A stretch of 64,000 nt of DNA from Xanthomarina arctica (GTDB lineage: Bacteria > Bacteroidota > Bacteroidia > Flavobacteriales > Flavobacteriaceae). The position numbers and the translations under genes were made by a program. Every line of letters begins with the position of its first letter. The first letter of the stretch is position 1. Location: assembly GCF_014638915.1 (NCBI RefSeq), contig NZ_BMFQ01000002.1, forward strand, positions 558,001-622,000, given 5' to 3'. The notes below the pieces were generated by a model that searched no databases, had not been told where the DNA came from, and saw only the letters and a program-made list of their open reading frames with translations. Below are positions 26,199-34,844 of the stretch, piece after piece.

Positions 26199-27008
26199 TT
26201 ACCACCAAACGATAAAACACTTTTCTACAAGTCCGTTTGGATGTTTTATCCAGACTAAACGCGACGTTTGCTGTTCTAAAACAGGGGAGATGTCTTCCAT
26301 AAAAGAAGGATAGAGTTGCCAAGATACTTGAGCATGTGGTTCCATTAGCCAATTGGCTTTATTAGGGATGTGGAATTTACAATCTTTAAAATTTTGTAAG
26401 TCGGTTTTCTTAAGATAACAGCCTGAAATACACGCTTTATTGATACTTTGAAAGTGCGTTTTACTAGAGAGATAAGGCAGAAATAGTTGGGCTTTAAACA
26501 AGACTTTTTGCTCAATTTGCTCAATCTCTAGTTGGTATTTTTGTAAATAGCTTAAAGTATCTGTACGGTAGAGCAGTGGTAACTGCTTGTTTTTAAGCTT
26601 ATCTAGTTTTTCTACCAAACTATCTTTTCGGTTGGGACCAATCCAATGATCTAATTCTGTGGTGCCCACAGACTCATCATAGACATAGAACTTATAGACT
26701 ATTTCTAGATGTACTGGTTGCTTGTTGATTAACAGTAAACCATCTATTTCACCTAAAGTTAATTTGTCTTTTTGGATTTGAATATTTTCAGCTAGAATAG
26801 ATACTTGCGGATGTTGTTTTAATTGATGGAAAACAAACTGCTCGACACGTTTACCAAGTCTTATAGTTGGAGAAATGGTTTCATTAAAGCTAGTTGGTAA
26901 TTGGGTTTGTAATTCTAATTGCTGTAAGTTATAGATATCACGTCCAAACCATAAATTGGGCGTATTTAAATATCCGCGATATTGTGAATTAAGGGCTTTG
27001 AAATCCAT
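26199..27008 (-). CDS. DUF1853-family protein
   Basis: 269 residues beginning with YRGYLNTPNLWFGRDIYNL and containing LGEIDGLLLINKQPVHLEIVYKFYVYD, the pattern of the DUF1853 family. The D...E...K spacing (GEIDGL, HLEIVYK) resembles the PD-(D/E)xK nuclease core, but activity is unproved. Ends with LVEKCFIVWW. Cytoplasmic. Confidence 0.82.
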   Translation of the reverse strand: MDFKALNSQYRGYLNTPNLWFGRDIYNLQQLELQTQLPTSFNETISPTIRLGKRVEQFVFHQLKQHPQVSILAENIQIQKDKLTLGEIDGLLLINKQPVHLEIVYKFYVYDESVGTTELDHWIGPNRKDSLVEKLDKLKNKQLPLLYRTDTLSYLQKYQLEIEQIEQKVLFKAQLFLPYLSSKTHFQSINKACISGCYLKKTDLQNFKDCKFHIPNKANWLMEPHAQVSWQLYPSFMEDISPVLEQQTSRLVWIKHPNGLVEKCFIVWW

Positions 27009-27117
27009 AGCTGCAAATTACGAATTCAAGTATTTAACAACTCATAAGAGTTCATATTTTTTCTTCTCAGGGCAATTTCTGCTGTCTTAAAGCGATATCT
27101 TGAGAAAAACAAGAAAC

Positions 27118-27747
27118 ATGGAAAAAGTATTAGTAGCTGGAGCAACCGGCAAAACAGGATATAAAGTGATTCAATTATTAAAAGAATCTCAATATTTCGA
27201 ACCCATTGCGATGGTTAGAAATGAGCAACAAAAGATAAAGTTTGATGCGGAGCAGGTAAAAACGGTGATGGCCGATTTGGAACAGGATGTTTCGCATAGC
27301 ACAGAAGAAATAGATAAAGTGGTGTTTGCTGCAGGATCTGGAGGAAAGAACGTAGAAGCTGTAGATAAAGAAGGCGCAAAGAAATTGATTCGTGCGTCTG
27401 AACATTCTAAAGTAAAGAAGTTTGTGATGTTGAGTTCTATGGGAGCAGATAATCCGGAGCAAAGTGATACGCTTCAGGATTATTTAAAAGCCAAACAGGA
27501 TGCTGATGCATTTTTAAAGGCTTCTAATTTGAACTATACCATTGTTAGACCTGGAGCTTTGACTGATAAACCAGGTGCAGGTAGCATTGAGCTAGCTAAA
27601 TCTGTTTCTAAGCAAGGAGAGATTTCTAGGGATGATGTTGCACAAACGCTTATAAGATCTTTGCATGATGATGCGGCTAATAAGGAAACGTTTGAAATTA
27701 TAACGGGAGATACGCTTATAGGCAAAGCATTTGATGGTATTTCATAG
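27118..27747 (+). CDS. atypical SDR / NAD(P)H-binding oxidoreductase
   Basis: 209 residues from the ATG at 27118; the frame is open from a TTG at 27100, but that would precede the first strand needlessly. Rossmann start VLVAGATGKTGYKVIQLL (GxxGxxG), then KKFVMLSSMGADNP and YTIVRPGALTD. This is the NAD(P)-binding, YwnB/SDR_a5-like class, usually without the YxxxK catalytic pair. Substrate unknown. Confidence 0.87.
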   Translation: MEKVLVAGATGKTGYKVIQLLKESQYFEPIAMVRNEQQKIKFDAEQVKTVMADLEQDVSHSTEEIDKVVFAAGSGGKNVEAVDKEGAKKLIRASEHSKVKKFVMLSSMGADNPEQSDTLQDYLKAKQDADAFLKASNLNYTIVRPGALTDKPGAGSIELAKSVSKQGEISRDDVAQTLIRSLHDDAANKETFEIITGDTLIGKAFDGIS

Positions 27748-27784
27748 AAAGCTATGATTCCGTATTAAAGAAGTAACTGCTATT

Positions 27785-27826
27785 AAAAAAGGACCGAAAT
27801 CATAACAGATTTCGGTCCTTTTTTTA
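27785..27826. terminator. bidirectional terminator
   Basis: AAAAAAGGACCGAAAT / ATTTCGGTCCTTTTTT stem between convergent genes. Confidence 0.88.
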
Positions 27827-27844
27827 TGGTGATTTGTGAGACTA

Positions 27845-29245
27845 TTATTTGCCTTTACTGATAACAATGGCTTTGATGTTTACAAACTCTTTCATACCAA
27901 AACCACCATGTTCTCTACCAAAACCGGAATCTTTAACGCCACCAAATGGCATGTGCGGATCTGCTAGGCCAAAGGAATTGATAAAGACCATTCCAGTATC
28001 GAAATGTTTTTCTGCTAATTTTATGGCGCCTTCCACATCTTTAGAGAAAATACCACCACCAAGACCAAAGCGACTGTCGTTGGCAATACGCATGGCATCT
28101 TCGGCATCTTTTGCTTTAATTAGCGAGGCTACAGGTCCAAAAAGCTCATCGTGGTAAGCTGGTTGTCCTGGTTTTACATTGCCTAAAACGGTAGCAGGAT
28201 AATAGTAACCATCGCCTTTAGGTATTTGTCCACCACAAAGAATTTCGGCACCATTGGCTACACTTTCAGTTACTTGTTTGTGAATGTCTTCGCGTAAATC
28301 TTTTCTAGCTAAAGGCCCTAATTGTGTTTTTTTATCTTTTGGATCACCCAGGGTTAACTGAGACATGGCTTTAACGAAACCCTCTTTGAATTGCTCGTAA
28401 ACAGCTTCTACAGCAATAAATCTTTTAGATGCAATACAGGTTTCGCCATTGTTATAGGTTCTACCTTTAACGGATTCTTTAATGGCATTCTCCATATCGG
28501 CATCTTCCAAAATGATGTAGGCGTCATTACTACCAAGTTCTAAAACCGTCTTTTTAATTTGTGCTCCGGATTTTTCACCTATAGCTTTACCAGCGTCAGG
28601 ACTTCCCGTAAGGGTAACACCGCGCACCAGTTTGTTTTTAATAATGGCATCTGATTGGTCGTGATCTATAATTAGAACGGTGAATAAACCTTCTGGTAAA
28701 CCAGCCTTCTTGAATATAGACTCTAATAATACGGCAGTTCCTGTAACATTGGAGGCATGCTTTAATAAGACGCTGTTTCCAGCCATGAGGTTGGTAATTG
28801 CGTATCTAATAACTTGGTAAGACGGATAGTTCCAGGGTTGAATGCCATAAATAATTCCAATAGGAGCGTAGGTAATGATTCCTTTACCACCGTTAGATAA
28901 TTCGCGGGTTTCGTTTTTTAATACTTTAGCGGCATTATCGGCAGCATAGGTACAAATACCCGAACATAAATCTACTTCCTGATAACTTTGTTTCAGCAAT
29001 TTACCCATTTCATCTGTCATGAGTTCGGATAAGACCTCTTTAGAATTCTGTAATTCTTTCCCAATTGCTTTTATTATTTTTCCACGTTCTTCAAAAGACA
29101 TGAAGCGCCATTCTAAAAAGGCTTTCTGAGATTTCTCAATCTTTTCAGACACCTCATTATCTGTGATATAGGTATAGGAGGAAAGGTCTTTTCCAGTGGC
29201 AGGATTGATGGTTTTGAAGGATTTGTTTTTAGTTTCAGTTTTCAT
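27845..29245 (-). CDS. NAD(P)-dependent aldehyde (succinate-semialdehyde type) dehydrogenase
   Basis: 466 residues. Motifs: GIQPWNYPSYQVIRYA, the GVTLTGSPDAGKAIGE cofactor loop, catalytic Glu in TVLELGSNDAYI (about 235) and nucleophile Cys in NNGETCIASKRF (about 269). The YxxPxVL and FGPVASL segments match SSADH-type enzymes. It oxidises an aldehyde to an acid, possibly in 4-aminobutyrate breakdown; the substrate is inferred by similarity only. Confidence 0.93.
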   Translation of the reverse strand: MKTETKNKSFKTINPATGKDLSSYTYITDNEVSEKIEKSQKAFLEWRFMSFEERGKIIKAIGKELQNSKEVLSELMTDEMGKLLKQSYQEVDLCSGICTYAADNAAKVLKNETRELSNGGKGIITYAPIGIIYGIQPWNYPSYQVIRYAITNLMAGNSVLLKHASNVTGTAVLLESIFKKAGLPEGLFTVLIIDHDQSDAIIKNKLVRGVTLTGSPDAGKAIGEKSGAQIKKTVLELGSNDAYIILEDADMENAIKESVKGRTYNNGETCIASKRFIAVEAVYEQFKEGFVKAMSQLTLGDPKDKKTQLGPLARKDLREDIHKQVTESVANGAEILCGGQIPKGDGYYYPATVLGNVKPGQPAYHDELFGPVASLIKAKDAEDAMRIANDSRFGLGGGIFSKDVEGAIKLAEKHFDTGMVFINSFGLADPHMPFGGVKDSGFGREHGGFGMKEFVNIKAIVISKGK

Positions 29246-29344
29246 ATACTAAGTTTCTATATTTTTTGCATTATTGTATTGTAAGTTACATAGATAGCGA
29301 CCTGAATGCTTGCTGTAAACCTTAAGATGTTAACGCATTTGGAA

Positions 29345-29424
29345 TGGTGTTTGGTTTGTGGTGTGTGGCTTATGGTGTGTGGTGTTTGGTTTGTGGTGTT
29401 TGGTGTATGGTGTATGGTGTGTGG
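29345..29424. repeat. TGGTGTxTGG low-complexity tract
   Basis: About 80 bp of imperfect repeats of TGGTGTTTGGTTTG / TGGTGTATGG / TGGTGTGTGG, strongly purine-G/T biased, in the promoter-side region of the aldehyde dehydrogenase gene. Could be slippage-prone. Confidence 0.8.
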
Positions 29425-29481
29425 CAGGAATTTACAAATACGATGTTAGATATGTAGTTTATGAAAGGGACAGGTGCTTTG

Positions 29482-29513
<32 letters not shown>

Positions 29514-29591
29514 TACAATTATAATTATGGATGATTTCGTGGAGGGAGCTATTTATAACAATGTTGTCGTACTGGTGACATTATAATATTG

Positions 29592-29633
29592 TTAGTACCA
29601 TCATTCTTTTGATAACATTAATGACGGTACTAA
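29592..29633. repeat. 14-bp inverted repeat
   Basis: TTAGTACCATCATT and AATGACGGTACTAA (13/14 complementary) around a 14-nt loop, 10 bp beyond the CDGSH gene stop. No U-tract follows in the minus direction, so it is a weak terminator candidate or a transcript-stabilising hairpin. Confidence 0.6.
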
Positions 29634-29643
29634 ATAATCTGTC

Positions 29644-29871
29644 TTATTTGGTTTTCATTGGTGGTAAATCGAAAGCTGTTGCGTCATGCTCGAAATGATT
29701 TCTATGTGAACCATCGCAAAAAGGTTTGTTACTAGAAAGTCCGCAACGACAGATACCTAAAACTGTTCGGCCTTGCAAGTTATATTCGTTGCCTTGGCTA
29801 TCTACAATTTCGAAATCGCCTTCAACTTTTACAGATCCATTACTATTGATGGTAAGTTTGGTTTTGCTCAT
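29644..29871 (-). CDS. CDGSH iron-sulfur domain protein
   Basis: 75 residues from the ATG at 29871 (an upstream in-frame ATG would add 13 polar residues). The CxC-x2-S-x3-P-x-C-D-G-S-H motif is seen as CRCGLSSNKPFCDGSH and ligates a 2Fe-2S cluster by three Cys and one His. A short N-terminal beta part precedes it. A redox or cluster-transfer role is inferred from the family. Confidence 0.92.
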   Translation of the reverse strand: MSKTKLTINSNGSVKVEGDFEIVDSQGNEYNLQGRTVLGICRCGLSSNKPFCDGSHRNHFEHDATAFDLPPMKTK

Positions 29872-30262
29872 GATATTATTTTCTTTTATTTGATTTGTAA
29901 AAATATGCATATAGAATTAGTTTTCTCAATTTATAATACTTTTTGAAACTAATTCTACGAATCTGCCTGACGGTTAGCTTATTCACATAAATCTGTGCGA
30001 TTTCTGAGGATTCAAATATTATGGGCATCTATAGTTAACTATTAGTATTTAGTTATTTGACATGGACTTGATATGGGCTTGCTATGGAGTAACTGCTGGT
30101 TGGCAAATGTTTTGCCTGGTTTACTATAGCCTACATACGGGGTTAAAACATGGTTAACCCGCATTTGACCCACGGATTACCCGAAGTAAACCCCAAGTAG
30201 ATACGGAGTTAACCCGAAGTAGCTACGAGGGAACCCCCAAGTAAACCCCAGTATCTATGGGT
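29872..30262. other. non-coding interval with GGTTAACC-rich repeats
   Basis: No gene seen in 29872-30059. From 30060 the sequence turns into imperfect repeats (listed). Confidence 0.5.
30130..30255. repeat. degenerate repeats around ACCCxxAGTA and GGAGTTAACCC
   Basis: Repeated phrases: TACGGGGTTAA, ATGGTTAACCCG, AAGTAAACCCCAAGTAG, TACGGAGTTAACCCGAAGTAG, TACGAGGGAACCCCCAAGTAAACCCC. More GC-rich than the surroundings. It lies directly 3' of the 30263-31057 gene, so it may be part of that gene's mobile or regulatory unit. Confidence 0.7.
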
Positions 30263-31057
30263 TTAAAGCAGGTTGATACACTGCATAACCTGCATATTTT
30301 TTAAAGTGTATAGTTGTGAACCTTCTTGTTTAAGGTATTGAATACCGAACCAAACTACTAGAGATACGTTAGAAGAAACCTCTCTTTTTACAGGGGTTTT
30401 GAGTTGAATTTGAAGATTTTTATGCTCTATTTTACATAATAATGCCTCTGTTTTTTGACTGATGCCCAGGGCATTTTGTTTTGGAGCTACTGGTCTGTAT
30501 GTTTTTTGGCCTGGACGGCATGTGTAATTTGATACTAAAGACAGTGCCGCGGTAAGCTGAAAATGTGTGGCTGTTTTTGGTTTGTTTACCAGATGGATTT
30601 GAGAACTTTCTGGAATGCTTATGGTAATTATACGTCTTTTTTTATGGCTTGTAACTACTGGAGTTGCTGTATATACTTGATCGAGGTTTTTTCTTGGTTT
30701 AAGAGGAAAGCCTATTAGGGCTTTTGGCTTGTTTGTTAGATTGGCTTCTCTTTTACCAATGGTACCACTCCCCTCTTTGATTATTTGATAACAGACCCTA
30801 GTTAAGCGACTTGCCATTTTAGGATCTTGAAAGTCTTTTACTGTTTCTAAAACCCCTGTTCTTATGGCTTTTGATAGTCTGGATGCCATACCAAATTCTA
30901 GATTTCTTGCTTTTAATTCTGCGAAGGCTGGATCTGTTTGAATGCGCTCTTTGGAAGGCCCATTAGCCGTACGGGAAAGATATATGCCTTTAAGCGGGTA
31001 ATAGCTTTTACCGTTTAGTTTGCCATGTATTAATATGATTCCTTTTTGCTTAGGCAT
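30263..31057 (-). CDS. hypothetical basic protein, flavobacterial family
   Basis: 264 residues, strongly basic. It opens PKQKGIILIHGKLNGKSYYP, then GIYLSRTANGPSKERIQTDPAFAELKARNLEFGMASRLSKAIRTG. I recall this N-terminal pattern from uncharacterised proteins occurring in several copies per genome in Bacteroidota. Function unknown. No signal peptide or membrane segment. Codon use and the GC-rich repeat directly downstream differ from neighbours, compatible with a transferred unit. Confidence 0.7.
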   Translation of the reverse strand: MPKQKGIILIHGKLNGKSYYPLKGIYLSRTANGPSKERIQTDPAFAELKARNLEFGMASRLSKAIRTGVLETVKDFQDPKMASRLTRVCYQIIKEGSGTIGKREANLTNKPKALIGFPLKPRKNLDQVYTATPVVTSHKKRRIITISIPESSQIHLVNKPKTATHFQLTAALSLVSNYTCRPGQKTYRPVAPKQNALGISQKTEALLCKIEHKNLQIQLKTPVKREVSSNVSLVVWFGIQYLKQEGSQLYTLKNMQVMQCINLL

Positions 31058-31254
31058 TTGGTTCTTAGGTGTTTGGGTTAATCTAAGATAAGGAAAAAAT
31101 GGATATGTTGGTGTTGGGTTTGTTAAAATGTTTGAGATTAGCTATTAATAGCAGTGTGTAATAAGCCATTAAAACAGGCCTTTGCTATAGCAAAAAGTGG
31201 ATTGCCATATATTGAAAACTTTGTTTCAAGATTAGCTTAAAATTGCTTGTTTTT

Positions 31255-31268
31255 GTTAGCTACTGTAC
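31255..31268 (-). repeat. cassette end (R'' side) of the last cassette of array I
   Basis: GTTAGCTACTGTAC, 12/14 complementary to the cassette start GTATTGTAGCTAAC at 32306-32319. It overlaps the stop codon of the HEPN-like gene. I cannot define the rest of the site to its left, so this may be the distal edge. Confidence 0.6.
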
Positions 31269-32299
31269 TTGTTTAAATAATATGCGCATACTTCATAAGT
31301 TTCCTCAAGAGCAGAAAAATTAAGATATAAATTCCATTTCTTATTATACTCTTGATAAGAGCCATGTAAAATCAAGTCTCTGTCATCTTTAAATCTTCCT
31401 TTAAGAAAATCTAAACGCGTATCTAAATCAATCAATACATTTTCTCTATCTATCCCAAATTCGCTTCGATATTCTTTTAATGTTTTATCCTTTCCGAGCA
31501 TTAGAGATAGTTTTGTTTCATCAATAGTTATGTCTTTTTTCCAAGTTACATCTCTTAATAATCTATTTAATGACATGTATTTATCTTCCGAGAAATTTTC
31601 TCCTAGTTCGTGGGGTATTGAAAGAAAATTAGCTAATTGCCTAACCATTCCTTCAATGGTTGTCATTAGGATTAAATTACATCCTCTAAATAGCTTTTTG
31701 TCATAACATTTAATAGCTTCATTAATGCTATCAGTGAATGAAAGATAAAATTCGTGATGTTTAAGGTTTGGAATAATTTTAGTTTTGATTTTTTCTAATA
31801 AATCTGGTAAATGTTTACCTAAATCGTCTAAATTCAATTCTCCTTTGGACATCTGAATTGCCTGTAAAACAGTTACTCTTCTCGACCATAGAATTTCTGT
31901 TCTAATCGCAATATGAAAAGAATTCGATAACATGAATGTAAGGTCTGGTTCGAAAGGTCTGTTCAGACTAATACTGAATGGTTTTTCCTTTTCGCTTTTT
32001 AAATTCTCACAATAAATCTTGATTTTGTCTTCATCTAATTCCTCCATTAGTTGTTTGACGTATCTAGATAAGTTTTCAATACATTTTTCAGTTTTGAGTT
32101 CCTGTCGTTTTGTAAGTTTATCTAGACCAGGCCTAATTGCAAATTCCTTCATCTGCATCATGCAATTATCTATCGTTCTTTTAATTCCATTTTCGCGTTC
32201 TAGATAGTCATTTTGAATATCTGTTGGATTTTCAAAATCAAAAATTTGAGTTTTTAATTTGTCGATTATTTCTCCAATTGTAAGTGAATGCGATATCAT
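31256..32299 (-). CDS. HEPN-like protein (cassette cargo)
   Basis: 347 residues, mostly helical, no signal peptide. The C-terminal half resembles HEPN domains: SINEAIKCYDKKLFRGCNLILMTTIEGMVRQL and, near the end, RDLILHGSYQEYN, where R-x4-H matches the HEPN ribonuclease motif (R-x4-6-H). HEPN proteins often are RNases in toxin-antitoxin or defence systems. The assignment is my inference from the motif. The gene is bracketed by matching 14-bp cassette ends. Confidence 0.7.
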   Translation of the reverse strand: MISHSLTIGEIIDKLKTQIFDFENPTDIQNDYLERENGIKRTIDNCMMQMKEFAIRPGLDKLTKRQELKTEKCIENLSRYVKQLMEELDEDKIKIYCENLKSEKEKPFSISLNRPFEPDLTFMLSNSFHIAIRTEILWSRRVTVLQAIQMSKGELNLDDLGKHLPDLLEKIKTKIIPNLKHHEFYLSFTDSINEAIKCYDKKLFRGCNLILMTTIEGMVRQLANFLSIPHELGENFSEDKYMSLNRLLRDVTWKKDITIDETKLSLMLGKDKTLKEYRSEFGIDRENVLIDLDTRLDFLKGRFKDDRDLILHGSYQEYNKKWNLYLNFSALEETYEVCAYYLNKYSS

Positions 32300-32315
32300 T
32301 TTGAGGTATTGTAGC

Positions 32316-32440
32316 TAACTTTTATGTATATGAGCTGTGGCGTGTTTTAACACGAAACTCTCCAAATATAATCTAACTTTGGGAAATCCATAGATTTTCC
32401 AAATGGGTACAGACCAAGCCATAGCTTATATACGGTTTTG
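32316..32440 (-). repeat. attC-like site 2 (family C, diverged)
   Basis: Runs from AACTTTTATGTATATG through TTTTAACACGAAACTC, the inner GAAATCCATAGATTTTC hairpin and ACCAAGCCATAGCTTATATACGG. It separates the HEPN-like and beta-helix cassettes. Confidence 0.7.
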
Positions 32441-32450
32441 TAAACTGGGC

Positions 32451-34160
32451 TTAACCGCGCCCATATTTTCTAAATGCTGTAATTGTCTGATATATTCCAT
32501 AACTAATAAATATCCTTGCAAGCCATATAACAAGACTAATTTCCCACGATTTATTTTGAATTTCAAATTTTTCAAGTTCTAATTTTGGGAACGATGTTAT
32601 AAATAAAATTAATTCTTTATAATTTGGATATTGATGCGATTCTATATTTAAAGTAAAAAAATATAGAACACAGAAAATAACGGAAACTATAATTGTAAAT
32701 AAAACACCTCTTAACCAACTGCGACCATTATTGTTTGAAATCCAATTTAAAAATAGAAGTATGGAATCTGCACTAAATTTTTTACTTTTTAATAACTCTA
32801 TATGTTCAAGCGATTTATATTTATTAGCGTTATCAAAATCGCCGTTTGTTCTTGCAACTTCCTTTAATTGTGTGTAAACATTTTTAAGATTTTCTTTTCT
32901 TTTTGATTTATCCTTAATTCCATAACCAACCTTTGGATTTGAACTTGAGGATAATATTGTATTGGGATATTTTTTAAGACTTATGCCATTCAGTTTACTA
33001 TCTGCAATGACTATCTCTTCGAAAATATTAATATCTGAATTTATAAAGTTTAAGTTTCCGACTATAGAATCTTGAATTATTAAATGCAATCCCGATAAAA
33101 TATTAGTGAAGAAGACAGAACCTATATTATGAAATTCCGATAATACTAAAGAGCTAATATTTGCCTCTTTGAAAAAGATATTGCCAAAATTAATATCTCT
33201 GATATCAATATCTAAATAAGCTCTTTCAAGAACGATATTTCCTTGATTCACTCCACTAATTCTTACCATTATCATATCTTCATTTTTCGTTGTATCTGTG
33301 TATGAATTGAAGTGAAAAAGCTGTTTAAAATTATTATTCGAAAAATTCAAATATTTAATGTTTGATAAGTTCACGCTCATATCCTTGTCAAAAACACTTG
33401 AATGTATTGACAAATCTTTAATTTCTAATTCTCGTGTTTTGTTATCGAGGTAATTATAGCCATTTAAGTATATCAGACCGTTGAAATTACTTCTGGAAAA
33501 TCTTATATATTGAAAAAAGCCTTCTTGAAAATCAATCCGACTGTTGAAAGTTGAAGATTCAAAAAACAGATATTCTGTGATAATCTTTTTCTCAAAATTT
33601 ATATGATTATTAAATATTCCTTCAAAATGAATTGAGTCATAATTTCCCGCTTTAAAAATAATTTGGGAATAGTTAATGTTTGATTTTATACTTAAATTCT
33701 TGATTCTGTTTTGCGCTAAAAATTCGATTGTTGAATCTCTATGAGTGAACTTATTATTTACTTCCCTTAATTCTAATTTTTCGACATTTAGTTGAACAAA
33801 CTGAAGATATTGGTAGTGTCCATTAATCGTTATTTCATTAGAATTAATGTCTCTTAAAGTACAATAAGAGCGACAATTATTTTCTGTAATACTAAATTTT
33901 TTTTTGAACTCACAACTTGAAAAGCCAAGAATAAAAATGTTAGAATTAGTGAGACTAAATACATTTTCAAATTTGCAATTGTAAAAACCGAATTCTCTAA
34001 CCGTAATGTTGTCAAAAGAGGTTATTCCTTTAAAGGTGCAATTATTAAATAGAATATCTTCTTCAGCGGTAAAACCCTTTTCTAAAATACTGGAATCAAA
34101 AGTTTGGTTATTGAAAACCTGTTTATCAGTCAATATGCTGTTCTCAATCTTTTTAGCCAT
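32451..34160 (-). CDS. pentapeptide-repeat-like beta-helix protein with two membrane helices (cassette cargo)
   Basis: 569 residues. The first 420 consist of degenerate short repeats with Phe/Ile/Leu every fifth residue (ILFNNCTFKGITSFDN, FGFYNCKFENVFSLTN), predicted to form a right-handed quadrilateral beta-helix. A helical part follows (about 425-470), then two hydrophobic segments near 490-510 (VLFTIIVSVIFCVLYFF) and 540-560. It resembles membrane-anchored pentapeptide-repeat proteins. Function unknown. Flanked by partly matching ends (GTAAAC core at 32440-32445 and GTTTAC at 34196-34201). Confidence 0.8.
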   Translation of the reverse strand: MAKKIENSILTDKQVFNNQTFDSSILEKGFTAEEDILFNNCTFKGITSFDNITVREFGFYNCKFENVFSLTNSNIFILGFSSCEFKKKFSITENNCRSYCTLRDINSNEITINGHYQYLQFVQLNVEKLELREVNNKFTHRDSTIEFLAQNRIKNLSIKSNINYSQIIFKAGNYDSIHFEGIFNNHINFEKKIITEYLFFESSTFNSRIDFQEGFFQYIRFSRSNFNGLIYLNGYNYLDNKTRELEIKDLSIHSSVFDKDMSVNLSNIKYLNFSNNNFKQLFHFNSYTDTTKNEDMIMVRISGVNQGNIVLERAYLDIDIRDINFGNIFFKEANISSLVLSEFHNIGSVFFTNILSGLHLIIQDSIVGNLNFINSDINIFEEIVIADSKLNGISLKKYPNTILSSSSNPKVGYGIKDKSKRKENLKNVYTQLKEVARTNGDFDNANKYKSLEHIELLKSKKFSADSILLFLNWISNNNGRSWLRGVLFTIIVSVIFCVLYFFTLNIESHQYPNYKELILFITSFPKLELEKFEIQNKSWEISLVIWLARIFISYGIYQTITAFRKYGRG

Positions 34161-34201
34161 TAGTTTTGAAGTTATTACGGATTTTTTTTAGCCTTGTTTA
34201 C

Positions 34202-34288
34202 AACGGTTTTGTATATGAAAAGTGCGTGCTTGTGTCAGAGGATTTATGTAATTAGGGTCGTGCCAAGCAATTAATTATACCATGTGTT
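34202..34288 (-). repeat. attC-like site 3 (hybrid of families A and C)
   Basis: The left half (AACGGTTTTGTATATGAAAA, then GTGCGTGCTTGTGTCAGAGGATT) is family A. The right half (GTGCCAAGCAATTAATTATACC, then ATGTGTTG) is family C. Shorter than either parent. Confidence 0.8.
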
Positions 34289-34299
34289 GTCTGTAGCTT

Positions 34300-34692
34300 T
34301 TATTTTTTATACCCTTTAAAATTACTTATCATTTCATCATTTTCTAACATAATTATTACATTAAGACCTGACTGTTTTTTTATGCAAATTGCTGTATTTC
34401 TGCCTAGGTTATCAGTTGCTAATATATTACAAAGAGGGTCGTGACCAACGTGTTGAGTTGGAGTATATTTAAAAATTGTTCCATCTCCAGTTTTAAGTTC
34501 AAAAGTGTTGTCATATTTTATGGTGAAATAGGCTTTTTCTTCTAATTCTCGACCATTCATTTCCGTCAATATAAATGTTGGCGGTCCTTGAGGGCCACTT
34601 TCTGTAGGATAATTTGTTTTAGTTTTTTTGTCTGAATTATCACAACTAAAGGCAAATCCTAAAATCAAAATTGTAACAAATATTTTTCTCAT
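34300..34692 (-). CDS. small lipoprotein (cassette cargo)
   Basis: 130 residues with lipobox FAFSCDN (Cys 17). The mature part has a Pro-rich linker and a strand-rich body (AYFTIKYDNTFELKTGDGTIFKY...). Family not recognised. Cassette ends match 9/10: GTTGTCTGTA at 34286-34295 and TACACACAAC at 34711-34720. Confidence 0.75.
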   Translation of the reverse strand: MRKIFVTILILGFAFSCDNSDKKTKTNYPTESGPQGPPTFILTEMNGRELEEKAYFTIKYDNTFELKTGDGTIFKYTPTQHVGHDPLCNILATDNLGRNTAICIKKQSGLNVIIMLENDEMISNFKGYKK

Positions 34693-34717
34693 TATCTATG
34701 TTTTTTGATTTACACAC

Positions 34718-34834
34718 AACCAGTTATATAAACAAACTCAACTCCATAAAAATAACACCGGTAACCACGCTAATTTACACTAATTTATAAAACATGGGTT
34801 ATGGAAACCCGTAAGCCCTACTCTATTTATTTGT
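34718..34834 (-). repeat. attC-like site 4 (family B, short form)
   Basis: AACCAGTTATATAAAC at the left; the central CACGCTAATTTACACTAATTT; the CATGGGTTATGGAAACCCGTAAGCCCTAC block; and a right end in TTATTTGTGTTT. It lacks the last 90-100 bp of the long B sites. Confidence 0.75.
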
Positions 34835-34844
34835 GTTTATTTTT

